From the NCBI RefSeq assembly GCF_014656135.1, contig NZ_BNBV01000042.1, positions 1 through 35,520 on the forward strand: DNA of 35,520 bases. The letters run 5' to 3'. Positions 7,593-16,670 of this stretch are shown one piece after another (the first letter of the stretch is position 1; each line of letters starts with the position of its first letter). Below the pieces are notes generated by a model. It was not told the DNA's origin and ran no database searches. It saw only the letters and a list, made by a program, of their open reading frames with translations. A program made the translations under genes and the position numbers. The stretch comes from Streptomyces thermodiastaticus (GTDB lineage: Bacteria; Actinomycetota; Actinomycetes; Streptomycetales; Streptomycetaceae).

Positions 7593-8555
7593 ATGAGCAG
7601 CACCGGCACGCCCCGCGGTCCCGTCGACTCCTCCCGCGTCCCGCGGTACGCCGGCCCGGCGACCTTCGCCCGGCTGCCCCGCCTCGACGAGGTCGGCCGG
7701 GCCGACGTCGCCGTGGTGGGCGTGCCCTTCGACTCGGGCGTCTCCTACCGGCCGGGCGCCCGCTTCGGCGGCAACGCCATCCGCGAGGCCTCCCGGCTGC
7801 TGCGCCCCTACAACCCCGCCCAGGATGCCTCGCCCTTCGCCCTCGCCCAGGTCGCCGACGGCGGTGACATCGCCGTCAACCCCTTCGACATCGACGAGGC
7901 CGTGGAGACCATCGAGGCCGCCGCCGACGAGCTGCTCGCCACCGGAGCCCGCCTGATGACCCTCGGCGGCGACCACACCATCGCGCTGCCGCTGCTCAGG
8001 GCGGTCGCGAAGAAGCACGGCCCGGTCGCCCTGCTGCACTTCGACGCCCACCTGGACACCTGGGACACCTACTTCGGTGCCGCCTACACCCACGGCACCC
8101 CGTTCCGCCGGGCCGTGGAGGAGGGAATCCTCGACACCTCCGCGCTCAGCCACGTCGGCACCCGCGGCCCGCTGTACGGCAAGCAGGACCTCACCGACGA
8201 CGAGAAGATGGGCTTCGGCATCGTCACCTCCGCGGACGTCTACCGCCGGGGCGCCGACGAGGTGGCCGACCAGCTCAGGCAGCGCATCGGCGACCGCCCG
8301 CTGTACATCTCCGTCGACATCGACTGCCTCGACCCGGCCCACGCCCCGGGCACCGGCACCCCCGAGGCGGGCGGCATGACCTCCCGTGAGCTGCTGGAGA
8401 TCCTGCGCGGCCTGGCGTCCTGCAACCTGGTGTCGGCGGACGTCGTCGAGGTGGCGCCGGCCTACGACCACGCCGAGATCACCTCGGTCGCGGCCTCGCA
8501 CACCGCGTACGAACTGACCACGATCATGACCCGCCGGATCGCGGAAGCCGGGTGA
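7593..8555 (+). CDS. speB: Agmatinase-family ureohydrolase
   Basis: The 320-residue enzyme belongs to the arginase/agmatinase superfamily, which splits a guanidino group to give urea. All binuclear Mn(II) (or Ni) ligands are present: His128 in GGDHT, Asp151, His153 and Asp155 in FDAHLDTWD, and Asp242 and Asp244 in SVDIDCLD, followed by the family loop PGTGTPEAGG. ATG 7593 follows a purine-rich GGGAAAGAAGG. The exact substrate (agmatine, guanidinobutyrate, guanidinopropionate or guanidine) cannot be fixed from motifs; the divergent PucR regulator suggests use of a guanidino compound as nitrogen source. The symbol speB reflects the usual annotation, not proof of agmatine use. Confidence 0.92.
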   Translation: MSSTGTPRGPVDSSRVPRYAGPATFARLPRLDEVGRADVAVVGVPFDSGVSYRPGARFGGNAIREASRLLRPYNPAQDASPFALAQVADGGDIAVNPFDIDEAVETIEAAADELLATGARLMTLGGDHTIALPLLRAVAKKHGPVALLHFDAHLDTWDTYFGAAYTHGTPFRRAVEEGILDTSALSHVGTRGPLYGKQDLTDDEKMGFGIVTSADVYRRGADEVADQLRQRIGDRPLYISVDIDCLDPAHAPGTGTPEAGGMTSRELLEILRGLASCNLVSADVVEVAPAYDHAEITSVAASHTAYELTTIMTRRIAEAG

Positions 8556-8574
8556 CGCACGGCCACCGCCTGGA

Positions 8575-8591
8575 GCGCCGCCCGACGGCGC
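8575..8591 (+). terminator. Small hairpin after the ureohydrolase gene
   Basis: GCGCCG and CGGCGC form a 6-bp stem around CCCGA, 20 bases after the stop codon. No T-run follows. Such short GC hairpins are frequent by chance here, so this is tentative. Confidence 0.3.
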
Positions 8592-8670
8592 CGACGACGG
8601 GCATCCGACGGCGGGACGACGTCTTGAGAAGTTCCCCCGCCCGTCACCGGCCTGCCCTACGGTGACGCCC

Positions 8671-9735
8671 ATGCGTCTGAGAACCGTACTCGCGGCCGCC
8701 ACCGCGGCCCTGGCGGCGGCCACCACCCTGACCGCCGCGGGGCCCGCCGCGGCCGGCACCCCTGCCACCGGGCCGTCCCACCTGAGGCAGTCCGCCGCCC
8801 TGCCCTCCCACACCTGTTCGCCCTCCGTCTCCCTCGACCGTTTCTCCGACGCGCTCGACAAGACGACGTACCAGGGCACCTTCGTCGGGAACTTCTCCGC
8901 GCTCGCCGTGGACCGGGACGGCTCGCTCGCCGCCCTGGACGACCGCTCCTCGCTGTTCTCCCTGGACGCGAGGACCCTGCGGCCGCAGCGCGTCGTGCGG
9001 CTCGCCGACGAGCAGGGGGCGGAGCTGGACAGCGAGGGCCTGGTCGTCGACCGGGACGGCACCCGCCTGATCACCTCCGAGACCGAGCCGTCGGTGCGGC
9101 GTTACGCGCCCGACGGCAAGCTCCTCGACCGGCTCCCGGTCCCCGACGCGCTCCGCATCGCCCCGGCAGGGCGGGCCACGGCCAACCAGACCTTCGAGGG
9201 CCTGACCCTGCTGCCCGGCGGGCACACCCTCCTCGCGTCCATGGAGAACGCGCTCTTCGGCGACTCAACCGACCTCGTCCGCTTCCAGACCTGGACCCGG
9301 ACCGGGGACGGCCACTGGCGGCTCGGCGCCCAGTACGCCTACCGCATCGACGACGGCCTCGGCGTCCCGGAGGTGCAGGCCACCCCCGACGGCCGGCTGC
9401 TGGTCCTGGAGCGCGGCTTCACCGAGGGAGTCGGCAACACCGTCCGCCTCTACCTCGCCGACCCGCGCCACGCGAGCGACACCCGCCACGTCGAGAACCT
9501 GACGGGGCAGCCCGGCGTGCGCCTGATCCGCAAGACCCTGCTGGCCGACATCGCCGACTGCCCCTCCCTGGGCGCCACCGCCAGACAGCCGCAGCCCAAC
9601 CCGCTGCTGGACAACATCGAGGGCATGGCGGTCACCGGCCGTGACGGGAACCGGCTGAAGGTGCTCCTGGTCAGCGACGACAACCAGAACGACGTCCAGA
9701 CCACCCGCTTCTACCACCTGCGCATCCGCGTCTGA
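8671..9735 (+). CDS. Secreted esterase-like/phytase-like beta-propeller protein
   Basis: The 354-residue product starts with a Sec signal peptide (RLRT, then an Ala-rich core, likely cleaved near PAAAG around residue 29). The rest matches the 'esterase-like activity of phytase' family: FSALAVDRDG, DSEGLVVDRDG, NQTFEGLTLLPGG, LLVLERGF and NIEGMAV are the repeated blade motifs with acidic residues that could bind calcium. It probably acts outside the cell on phosphate or carboxyl esters, but the family's true substrate is poorly known. ATG 8671 is chosen over GTG 8662 because GGTGA lies five bases upstream and the signal peptide then has a normal N-terminus. It stands alone on its strand between ureohydrolase and ABC exporter. 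Confidence 0.88.
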   Translation: MRLRTVLAAATAALAAATTLTAAGPAAAGTPATGPSHLRQSAALPSHTCSPSVSLDRFSDALDKTTYQGTFVGNFSALAVDRDGSLAALDDRSSLFSLDARTLRPQRVVRLADEQGAELDSEGLVVDRDGTRLITSETEPSVRRYAPDGKLLDRLPVPDALRIAPAGRATANQTFEGLTLLPGGHTLLASMENALFGDSTDLVRFQTWTRTGDGHWRLGAQYAYRIDDGLGVPEVQATPDGRLLVLERGFTEGVGNTVRLYLADPRHASDTRHVENLTGQPGVRLIRKTLLADIADCPSLGATARQPQPNPLLDNIEGMAVTGRDGNRLKVLLVSDDNQNDVQTTRFYHLRIRV

Positions 9736-9838
9736 CGAGTGCGTCTTCAAGTGGCCGCGGGGCGCGCGATGCCCAGCGCGTGCCCCGCGGTCTCGCGCCC
9801 CGGCCGTCTAGGGCGTGCCCGCGTGCGCGCCCAGGACC

Positions 9839-9862
9839 ATGAGCGCGCCCATGAGCGCGCCC
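9839..9862. repeat. Two-copy tandem 12-mer
   Basis: ATGAGCGCGCCC occurs twice in a row in the 266-base gap before the ABC exporter. No coding frame or known regulatory site explains it; the rest of that gap shows nothing recognisable. Confidence 0.5.
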
Positions 9863-10001
9863 GCGTATGCCCCGGGCCCGCGCGCCCCGCCTCTCATCCG
9901 TGCGGTGCAGAGGTCCGTTTGTTGCAGAGGGATGAAATCCGCTTCCCCGCGCGTTGGTGCCTTCCGGCAGATCAGGACTTCCGGCCGACGGAGGGGAACG
10001 C

Positions 10002-13000
10002 GTGGCAGCGCAACCAGGATGGGCACGGCGACTGGCCGGGTACGCGTGGCGGTATCCGAAGGACGTCGTGCTGGCCCTGGGAGCCTCGCTCGCCGGCATG
10101 GCCGTCACGGCCGTCGTCCCGCTCATCACCAAGGTGATCATCGACGACGTGATCGGCGCGCACAGCCGTCCCATGGCCCCCTGGGCCGGTGCCCTGATCG
10201 GCGCCGCGCTGCTGGTGTACGTCCTCGCCTACGCCCGCCGCTACTTCGGCGGCCGGCTCGCCCTGGACGTCCAGCACGATCTGCGCACCGGCATGTACGC
10301 CACGATCACCCGGCTCGACGGCCGCCGCCAGGACGAGCTGTCCACCGGGCAGGTGGTCGGCCGTGCCACCAGCGACCTGCAGCTGATCCAGGGCCTGCTG
10401 TTCATGCTGCCGATGACCATCGGCAACGTCCTGCTGTTCCTTGTCTCCCTGGTCGTCATGGCGTGGCTGTCACTGCCGCTGACCTTGGTGGCGCTCGCCG
10501 TGGCCCCGGCGCTCGGCTGGATCGCCCGGCGCAGCCGCACCCGGCTGCACCCCGCCACCTGGTACGCGCAGGCGCAGGCCGCCGCCGTCGCCGGCGTCGT
10601 GGACGGCGCGGTCAGCGGCGTCCGCGTGGTCAAGGGCTTCGGGCAGGAGGAGCAGGAGACCGCCAAGCTGCGCGCGGTGGGCCGGCGGCTGTTCGCCGGA
10701 CGGCTGCGCACCATCCGGCTCAACGCCCGGTACACCCCCGCCCTGCAGGCCGTCCCCGCGCTCGGCCAGGTCGCGATGCTGGCGCTCGGCGGCTGGCTGG
10801 CGGTGCGCGGGCACATCACGCTCGGCACCTTCGTGGCGTTCTCCAGCTACCTCGCCCAGCTCGTCGGCCCGGTCCGGATGCTCGCCATGGTGCTCACCGT
10901 CGGCCAGCAGGCCCGCGCCGGCACCGAACGCGTCCTGGAACTGATCGACACCGAACCGTCCCTGGCCGACGGGACCGTCGACCTGCCCGCCGACGCGCCC
11001 GCGACCGTCGAGTTCGACGACGTGAGCTTCGGCTACGACCCCGAACGCCCCGTCCTGCAGCACCTGAGCTTCACCATCCGGCCGGGCGAGACGCTCGCGG
11101 TCGTCGGCTCCTCCGGCTCCGGCAAGTCCACCCTGTCCCTGCTGCTGCCCCGCTTCTACGACGTCACCCATGGCGCCGTCCTCGTCGGCGGCCACGACGT
11201 GCGCGACCTGACCCTGGACTCGCTGCGGGCCGCGATCGGACTGGTGCCGGAGGACTCCTTCCTGTTCTCCGACACGGTGCGCAACAACATCGCCTACGGC
11301 CGCCCCGACGCCACCGACGAGGAGATCCGGGCCGCCGCCCGCGCCGCCCAGGCCGACCGTTTCATCTCCGAGCTGCCCGACGGCTACGACACCGCCGTCG
11401 GCGAGCACGGCCTGACCCTCTCCGGCGGCCAGCGCCAGCGCCTCGCCCTGGCCCGTGCCCTCCTCAGCGACCCCCGACTGCTCATCCTCGACGACGCCAC
11501 CTCCGCGGTGGACGCCCGTGTCGAGCACGAGATCCACGAGGCGCTGGAGCGGGTCATGCGGGGCCGTACCACCCTGCTGATCGCCCACCGCCGCTCCACC
11601 CTGGGTCTGGCCGACCGCATCGCGGTCCTCGACGACGGCCGCCTGGTCGACCTCGGCACCCACGACGAGCTGCAGGAACGCTGTCCCCTGTACCGCAGGC
11701 TGCTCACCGACCCCGGCGAGCTGGGCGGCGTCTCGCCCGGTCATGAGCAGCCGGCCGGCCCCGGCGAGGACACCTCGGTGCGCGCGGAACTGGACGCCGA
11801 GTTCGACGCCGAACGCGGGGTGACGCCCCGGTTGTGGACCGGCCACCGGGAGCCGGAGGACACCGCCCTGTCCGGCACCCCGGCCACCCCGGAGCTCCTC
11901 GCCCAGGTGAAGGCGCTGCCGCCGGCCACCGACACGCCCGGCATCGACGAGGAGCGGGCCGTCCGCCCCGAGGAGTCCTACAACCTGCGCCGCCTGCTGG
12001 ACGGCTTCGGGCTGCCGCTGCTCGCCAGCCTGGCGCTGGTCGCCGTGGACGCCGGGATGGGCCTGCTGCTGCCGGTGCTGATCCGGCACGGCATCGACCA
12101 GGGCGTGACGAAACTGGCGCTGGGCGGCGTCTGGTCGGCCGCCGCGACGGCCCTGCTGGCCGTGTTCGTGCAGTGGGCGGCACAGACCGGCGAGATCCGG
12201 ATGACCGGCCGCACCGGCGAGCGGGTGCTGTACACGCTGCGGCTGAAGATCTTCGCCCAGCTGCAGCGGCTCGGCCTGGACTACTACGAGCGCGAGCTGA
12301 CCGGCCGGATCATGACGCGGATGACCACGGACGTCGACGCCCTGTCGACGTTCCTGCAGACCGGTCTGGTCACCGCGTTCGTCTCGGTGGTCACCTTCTT
12401 CGGCATCATGGTCGCCCTGCTCGCCATCGACGTGCAGCTGGCGCTGGTGGTGTTCGCGACGCTGCCGCCGCTGATCGTGGCCACCTTCTTCTTCCGCCGG
12501 GCCAGCGTGAAGGCGTACCGGCTGGCCCGTGAGCGGGTGTCGGTGGTCAACGCCGACCTGCAGGAGTCCGTGGCCGGGCTCAGGATCGTGCAGGCCTTCC
12601 GGCGGGAGCGCGACGGCCGCAGCCGGTTCGCCGAACGCAGCCGCAGCTACCGCCGGGCCCGGATGCGCGGCCAGCGGCTGATCGCCGTCTACTTCCCGTT
12701 CGTGCAGTTCCTGTCCTCGGTCGCGGCCGCCTCGGTGCTGATCGTGGGCGCCGGCCGGGTGCAGCACGCCACCCTGACCACCGGCGCCCTGGTGGCCTAC
12801 TTGCTGTACATCGACCTGTTCTTCGCACCCGTGCAGCAGCTCTCCCAGGTCTTCGACGGCTACCAGCAGGCCACCGTCTCCCTCGGCCGCATCCAGGAAC
12901 TCCTGCGGGAGCCGACGTCCACCCGGCCCGCCGACAAGCCCCGCGCGGTGCGGGAGCTGCGCGGCGAGATCCTCTTCGAGGACGTGCACTTCTCCTACGG

Positions 13001-13730
13001 CTCCGGCGACTCGGGCGAGGCCGCCCTGACCGGCATCGACCTGCACATCCCCGCCGGCCAGACGGTCGCCTTCGTCGGCGAGACCGGCGCCGGCAAGTCC
13101 ACCCTGGTCAAGCTGGTCGCCCGGTTCTACGACCCGACCCGTGGCCGGATCACCGTGGACGGCACCGACCTGCGCACCCTGGACCTGACCGCCTACCGGC
13201 GCCGGCTCGGCGTGGTGCCGCAGGAGGCGTACCTCTTCCCGGGAACCGTCCGCGACGCCATCGCCTACGGCCGCCCCGACGCCACCGACGCCGAGGTGGA
13301 GGCGGCCGCCCGCGCGGTCGGTGCGCACGAGATGATCGCCACCCTGGAGGGCGGCTATCTGCACCAGGTCGCCGAGCGCGGCCGGAACCTGTCCGCGGGC
13401 CAGCGCCAGCTCATCGCACTCGCCCGTGCCGAACTGGTCGACCCCGGCATCCTGCTGCTGGACGAGGCCACCGCGGCGCTCGACCTGGCCACCGAGGCCC
13501 AGGTCAGCCAGGCCACCGACCGGGTCGCCGGCCGCCGCACCACCCTGGTGGTCGCCCACCGGCTCACCACCGCCGCCCGCGCCGACCGGGTGATCGTCAT
13601 GGACCACGGCCGCGTCGCCGAGGACGGCACCCACGAGGAACTGCTGGCCCGCGGCGGACGGTACGCCGAGCTGTGGCGGACCTTCCTGGGCGCCTCCCGC
13701 GCCGAGGAGCCGGCCGGCGCGGCACGCTGA
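10002..13730 (+). CDS. Full-length ABC exporter, two TMD-NBD halves in one chain
   Basis: The 1242-residue protein has the order TMD-NBD-TMD-NBD, like the mycobacterial multidrug exporter Rv0194. NBD1 has Walker A GSSGSGKST (369-377), signature LSGGQ (473-477) and an H-loop IAHR, but the Walker B is LILDDATS, with Asp498 in place of the catalytic Glu, and the Q-loop residue is Glu417 (VPED). NBD2 has Walker A GETGAGKST (1026-1034), Q-loop VPQE, Walker B LLLDEAT with Glu1155, and signature LSAGQ (1130-1134). The ATP site made of NBD1 Walker motifs and NBD2 signature is therefore degenerate, as in heterodimeric exporters. GTG 10002 follows GGAGGGG by seven bases. It sits alone; the substrate (lipid or drug) is unknown. 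Confidence 0.93.
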   Translation: MAAQPGWARRLAGYAWRYPKDVVLALGASLAGMAVTAVVPLITKVIIDDVIGAHSRPMAPWAGALIGAALLVYVLAYARRYFGGRLALDVQHDLRTGMYATITRLDGRRQDELSTGQVVGRATSDLQLIQGLLFMLPMTIGNVLLFLVSLVVMAWLSLPLTLVALAVAPALGWIARRSRTRLHPATWYAQAQAAAVAGVVDGAVSGVRVVKGFGQEEQETAKLRAVGRRLFAGRLRTIRLNARYTPALQAVPALGQVAMLALGGWLAVRGHITLGTFVAFSSYLAQLVGPVRMLAMVLTVGQQARAGTERVLELIDTEPSLADGTVDLPADAPATVEFDDVSFGYDPERPVLQHLSFTIRPGETLAVVGSSGSGKSTLSLLLPRFYDVTHGAVLVGGHDVRDLTLDSLRAAIGLVPEDSFLFSDTVRNNIAYGRPDATDEEIRAAARAAQADRFISELPDGYDTAVGEHGLTLSGGQRQRLALARALLSDPRLLILDDATSAVDARVEHEIHEALERVMRGRTTLLIAHRRSTLGLADRIAVLDDGRLVDLGTHDELQERCPLYRRLLTDPGELGGVSPGHEQPAGPGEDTSVRAELDAEFDAERGVTPRLWTGHREPEDTALSGTPATPELLAQVKALPPATDTPGIDEERAVRPEESYNLRRLLDGFGLPLLASLALVAVDAGMGLLLPVLIRHGIDQGVTKLALGGVWSAAATALLAVFVQWAAQTGEIRMTGRTGERVLYTLRLKIFAQLQRLGLDYYERELTGRIMTRMTTDVDALSTFLQTGLVTAFVSVVTFFGIMVALLAIDVQLALVVFATLPPLIVATFFFRRASVKAYRLARERVSVVNADLQESVAGLRIVQAFRRERDGRSRFAERSRSYRRARMRGQRLIAVYFPFVQFLSSVAAASVLIVGAGRVQHATLTTGALVAYLLYIDLFFAPVQQLSQVFDGYQQATVSLGRIQELLREPTSTRPADKPRAVRELRGEILFEDVHFSYGSGDSGEAALTGIDLHIPAGQTVAFVGETGAGKSTLVKLVARFYDPTRGRITVDGTDLRTLDLTAYRRRLGVVPQEAYLFPGTVRDAIAYGRPDATDAEVEAAARAVGAHEMIATLEGGYLHQVAERGRNLSAGQRQLIALARAELVDPGILLLDEATAALDLATEAQVSQATDRVAGRRTTLVVAHRLTTAARADRVIVMDHGRVAEDGTHEELLARGGRYAELWRTFLGASRAEEPAGAAR

Positions 13731-13771
13731 GGCTCCCGGGCGCGCGGCACGCGCACCGCGCACCGCGGACC

Positions 13772-13901
13772 CACCGGACCGGCCGCACTGACCGGACCCA
13801 CCGGACCGGCCGCACTGACCGGACCGACCGGACTCACCGGACCGGCCGCACTGACCTGACCGGACCGACCGGACCGACCGAACGACCGGACCGGCCGCAC
13901 T
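13772..13901. repeat. Minisatellite of 9-bp units
   Basis: The segment is built from 9-base units such as CACCGGACC, GGCCGCACT, GACCGGACC and GGACCGACC. The three-unit block CACCGGACC-GGCCGCACT-GACC recurs at 13772, 13799 and 13835 (steps of 27 and 36 bases, both multiples of nine), with a fourth partial copy at 13884-13901. It lies between the exporter stop and the next start, 276 bases apart. Self-complementary CCGG/GGCC parts allow many short hairpins, so it might also terminate transcription. A plus-strand frame through it gives Thr-Asp-Arg repeats but has no good start. Confidence 0.85.
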
Positions 13902-14006
13902 CCGTGGACGGCCGCGACCCGGGACACGGGCCGGGCGGCAACCGTGCGGCGCGCCCCTGCGTCCGTACCTGCGTATGCCGCTGCGCCTGACGTTCGGGGG
14001 TGACTC

Positions 14007-14396
14007 GTGAAGCGTGGGCTGACGCGCCGGCTGCGGGCAGCCGGCCTGGCCGTGCTCGCCGGCTCCTGGCTGCTCGCCCTCGCCCCGGCCGGCGGCGCAC
14101 AGGCGGCACCCACGAGGTGCGCTGGCCACCAGGTGCGGGCCCTGCCGTTCCCCGCCGGCGCCGTGCACGTGTTCCGGCGCCACGGCTATGTGTGCGCGCT
14201 CACCGTCGCCGCGCAACCGGGCGCCGCACGCCCGGTGTCGGTGTCCGTGCAGGCCCGCGGCAGCCTCCCGGTCACCGACTCCGGCCGCCGTTCCCACCGC
14301 GCCGGACCCGTCACCGTGCACACCGGCCACCGCTGCGTCCGCATCGCCGGGTCCGTGGGCACCCAGTCGGTGCGCACCGGCTGGATCCTGTGCTGA
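14007..14396 (+). CDS. Small secreted four-cysteine protein
   Basis: The 129-residue product has a basic N-terminus (KRGLTRRLRAAG), a hydrophobic core and a likely cleavage after AQA near residue 33. The mature part of about 95 residues has four Cys (TRCAG, YVCALT, HRCVRI and the C-terminal WILC), enough for two disulfides, and is rich in Val, His and Arg. GTG 14007 follows GGGGGTG by about five bases. It stands alone between the minisatellite and the S37 peptidase gene. I do not recognise the family; a small extracytoplasmic binding or inhibitor protein would fit. Confidence 0.7.
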   Translation: MKRGLTRRLRAAGLAVLAGSWLLALAPAGGAQAAPTRCAGHQVRALPFPAGAVHVFRRHGYVCALTVAAQPGAARPVSVSVQARGSLPVTDSGRRSHRAGPVTVHTGHRCVRIAGSVGTQSVRTGWILC

Positions 14397-14575
14397 CGCC
14401 GAACCAGTGCTGCTGACTCGAATCCTTCCCTGACGTCCCGAAACCTGTGACGGACTGTTGTCGTGACCGCGCCGCATCCCTGAGCGACACGCCGGGACCT
14501 GGGCCCGACACCCCCTGGTGCGCGGGCAAGTTGGGCGCTAGCTTCCGGCGCACATCCGTCTCACAGGGAGGGTGC

Positions 14576-16027
14576 ATGCGCACGGCGCTCAGATGGCTGC
14601 TCGCGCTCACCGTGCTCATCGGCACACTGAGCGCGGCGGGGACGGCCACCGCGGCCCCGCCGGGAACCACCGGCTCCACGGCACACGACACCGGCACCGA
14701 CATCAAGGACCGGCTCCTGGCCATCCCGGGCATGAGCCTGGTGGAGGAGAAGCCCTACCCCGGCTACCGCTTCTTCGTCCTGACCTACACTCAGCCGGTC
14801 GACCACCACGACCCGTCCAAGGGCACCTTCCAGCAGCGGATCACCGTGCTGCACAAGGGAGTCGACCGCCCGACGGTCTTCTACACCAGCGGCTACAACG
14901 TCTCCACCACCCCCAGCCGCAGCGAGCCGACCCGCATCGTGGACGGCAACCAGGTCTCCCTGGAGTACCGCTTCTTCACCCCGTCACGGCCCGAGCCGGC
15001 CGACTGGTCCACGCTCGACATCCGGCAGGCCGCCGGCGACCAGCACCGCGTCTTCCAGGCGCTCAAGCAGGTCTACCCCCGCAACTGGCTGGCGACCGGC
15101 GGCTCCAAGGGCGGCATGACCGCCACCTACTACGAGCGGTTCTACCCGCACGACATGGACGGTGTCGTCGCCTACGTGGCCCCGAACGACGTGGTCGACG
15201 ACGAGGACTCCGCCTACGACCGCTTTTTCGCCACCGTCGGCACCGAGCAGTGCCGCGACCGGCTGAACGCCGTGCAGCGCGAGGCCCTGGTGCGCCGCTC
15301 CTCGCTGGAGAAGAAGTACGCCCGGTACGCCGCCGCGAACGGTTACACCTTCACCACCATCGGCAGCCTGGACCGGGCCTACGAGGCCGTGGTCCTCGAC
15401 TACGCGTGGGGCTTCTGGCAGTACAGCCTCCTCGACGACTGCGACACCGTCCCCGCGGACGCCCGGCACGCCACCGACCAGGAGATCTGGGACTCCGTCG
15501 ACACCATCTCCGGCTTCTCGGCCTACACCGACCAGGGTCTTGAGACCTACACGCCGTACTACTACCAGGCGGGCACCCAGCTGGGCGCGCCGACGATCCA
15601 CTTCCCGCACATCGAGAAGAAGCTCATCCGCTACGGCTACCAGCCGCCGCGCACCTTCGTGCCGCGCTCCATCCCGATGCGGTTCCAGCCCTGGGTGATG
15701 CGGGACGTGGACACCTGGGTGCGCCACCACGCCGAGCACATGCTCTTCGTGTACGGGCAGAACGACCCGTGGGGCTCGGAGCGGTTCCGCCTCGGCCTCG
15801 GCGCCCGCGACTCCTATGTCTTCACCGCGCCGGGCATGAACCACGGCGCGAACGTCGCCGGGCTCGTCCACGAGGAGAAGGCCCTGGCGACCGCGCGGAT
15901 CCTGCACTGGGCCGGGGTCGCGCCCGCCGCGGTGCGGCAGGACCCGGCCCAGGCCCGGCCGCTGGCCTCCTACGACGCGGCGCTGGACACCCGTGACACC
16001 GAGCGGGAGCCGGCCCTGCGGCCCTGA
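14576..16027 (+). CDS. Secreted S37-family prolyl tri/tetrapeptidyl aminopeptidase
   Basis: The 483-residue product has a Sec signal peptide (RTALRWLLALTVLIG, cleavage near TATAA about residue 27) and a serine hydrolase fold. The nucleophile motif is GGSKGG with Ser177; later YGQNDPWGS and PGMNHGAN supply the likely Asp and His of the triad. These motifs match MEROPS S37, whose members (PS-10 of S. lividans, the prolyl tri/tetrapeptidyl aminopeptidase of S. mobaraensis) remove short proline-containing peptides from N-termini outside the cell. ATG 14576 lies just after GGGAGG. The 179 bases upstream hold no other gene. The stop is followed by a strong hairpin shared with the convergent lipoprotein gene. 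Alternative: a related S28/S33 peptidase, less likely. Confidence 0.9.
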   Translation: MRTALRWLLALTVLIGTLSAAGTATAAPPGTTGSTAHDTGTDIKDRLLAIPGMSLVEEKPYPGYRFFVLTYTQPVDHHDPSKGTFQQRITVLHKGVDRPTVFYTSGYNVSTTPSRSEPTRIVDGNQVSLEYRFFTPSRPEPADWSTLDIRQAAGDQHRVFQALKQVYPRNWLATGGSKGGMTATYYERFYPHDMDGVVAYVAPNDVVDDEDSAYDRFFATVGTEQCRDRLNAVQREALVRRSSLEKKYARYAAANGYTFTTIGSLDRAYEAVVLDYAWGFWQYSLLDDCDTVPADARHATDQEIWDSVDTISGFSAYTDQGLETYTPYYYQAGTQLGAPTIHFPHIEKKLIRYGYQPPRTFVPRSIPMRFQPWVMRDVDTWVRHHAEHMLFVYGQNDPWGSERFRLGLGARDSYVFTAPGMNHGANVAGLVHEEKALATARILHWAGVAPAAVRQDPAQARPLASYDAALDTRDTEREPALRP

Positions 16028-16043
16028 CCCGCGCCCTGCCCGC

Positions 16044-16080
16044 GGGCTGCGCCCGGCCTCACAGCCGCCGGGCGCAGCCC
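16044..16080. terminator. Strong bidirectional terminator hairpin
   Basis: GGGCTGCGCCCGGC (16044-16057) and GCCGGGCGCAGCCC (16067-16080) form a perfect 14-bp stem with a 9-base loop between the convergent peptidase and lipoprotein genes. The lipoprotein stop codon (16059-16061) is in the loop, and the right arm encodes its last residues. Confidence 0.75.
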
Positions 16081-16670
16081 ACCGGGCGGCTGCCGCCGAT
16101 CTCGACGTACAGCGCGGTCGAGGGCGGGCACTGGGCGCGGTCGCGCACCGCGCGGGTCACCCGGTACTCCGGCTCGCTGCGCCCCGAGCCGTCGCAGGCG
16201 GTCTCCCGGACCTGGCCGCGGCCCGCGCGGTAGACGCAGTCGCCGGGGACGGTGCGCGGCCCGCCCCCGCCGCCGGGGTCGCCCGGGTGCGGCGGTTCCA
16301 GCTTGCGCATGCACGCGTAGCCGCGCGGGATCACCACGTCGCCTGCCTCGCCGCCGCCGGCCCGCTGGGGGCTGATGTGGAGCACGAAATCGGTGGCCGG
16401 CGGACACAGCGGGCCGTCCTCGGGCCGGCCGTCGTACCGGGCGATCACCCGGGCCGCCGCCCGCTCCCCGGTGCACGGCACCTCGGTGACCCGTGTGGTG
16501 CCGAACGAGCTGCACTCGTCCACACCGAGGAACACCGCCCCGTACCCGGCGAGCTGAGGTTCGCTCGCCGGTGCGGCGGAGCCGGGCACGCCCGGCCGGC
16601 AGCCCGTCAGCAGGGCGGCGAGCAGTACCGGCAGTACGCACCCCGCTCCCACGGACCCGCTCCTGCGCAT
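16059..16670 (-). CDS. Lipoprotein with an internal duplication
   Basis: The 203-residue product has a lipoprotein signal with the lipobox LLTGC (Cys24), so it should be anchored outside the membrane. The mature part consists of two similar halves. Half one has Cys53, Cys66, Cys89 in CPPAT and Cys120; half two has Cys145, Cys159, Cys181 in CPPST and Cys199. Each half also has a V-x-E-x-x-C motif and an (A/Y)RV motif, and ends in a basic C-x-R-x-L/CARRL tail; a Gly/Pro linker (127-139) joins them. It resembles lipoproteins named LppU/SCO3897-like in Streptomyces, from memory. ATG 16670 is preceded by GGGGAGGG. It lies downstream of the GH3 gene on the same strand, 152 bases away. Function unknown. 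Confidence 0.82.
   Translation of the reverse strand: MRRSGSVGAGCVLPVLLAALLTGCRPGVPGSAAPASEPQLAGYGAVFLGVDECSSFGTTRVTEVPCTGERAAARVIARYDGRPEDGPLCPPATDFVLHISPQRAGGGEAGDVVIPRGYACMRKLEPPHPGDPGGGGGPRTVPGDCVYRAGRGQVRETACDGSGRSEPEYRVTRAVRDRAQCPPSTALYVEIGGSRPVGCARRL

Noticed and set aside
13772..13901. CRISPR array
   Set aside because: The units are contiguous 9-mers without unique spacers, and no cas gene is near.
10470..14477. Very long minus-strand open frame (1335 codons) opposite the ABC exporter
   Set aside because: It is antisense to a protein with complete Walker and signature motifs; its composition (Gly, Gln, Val, His) is that of a GC-rich shadow.
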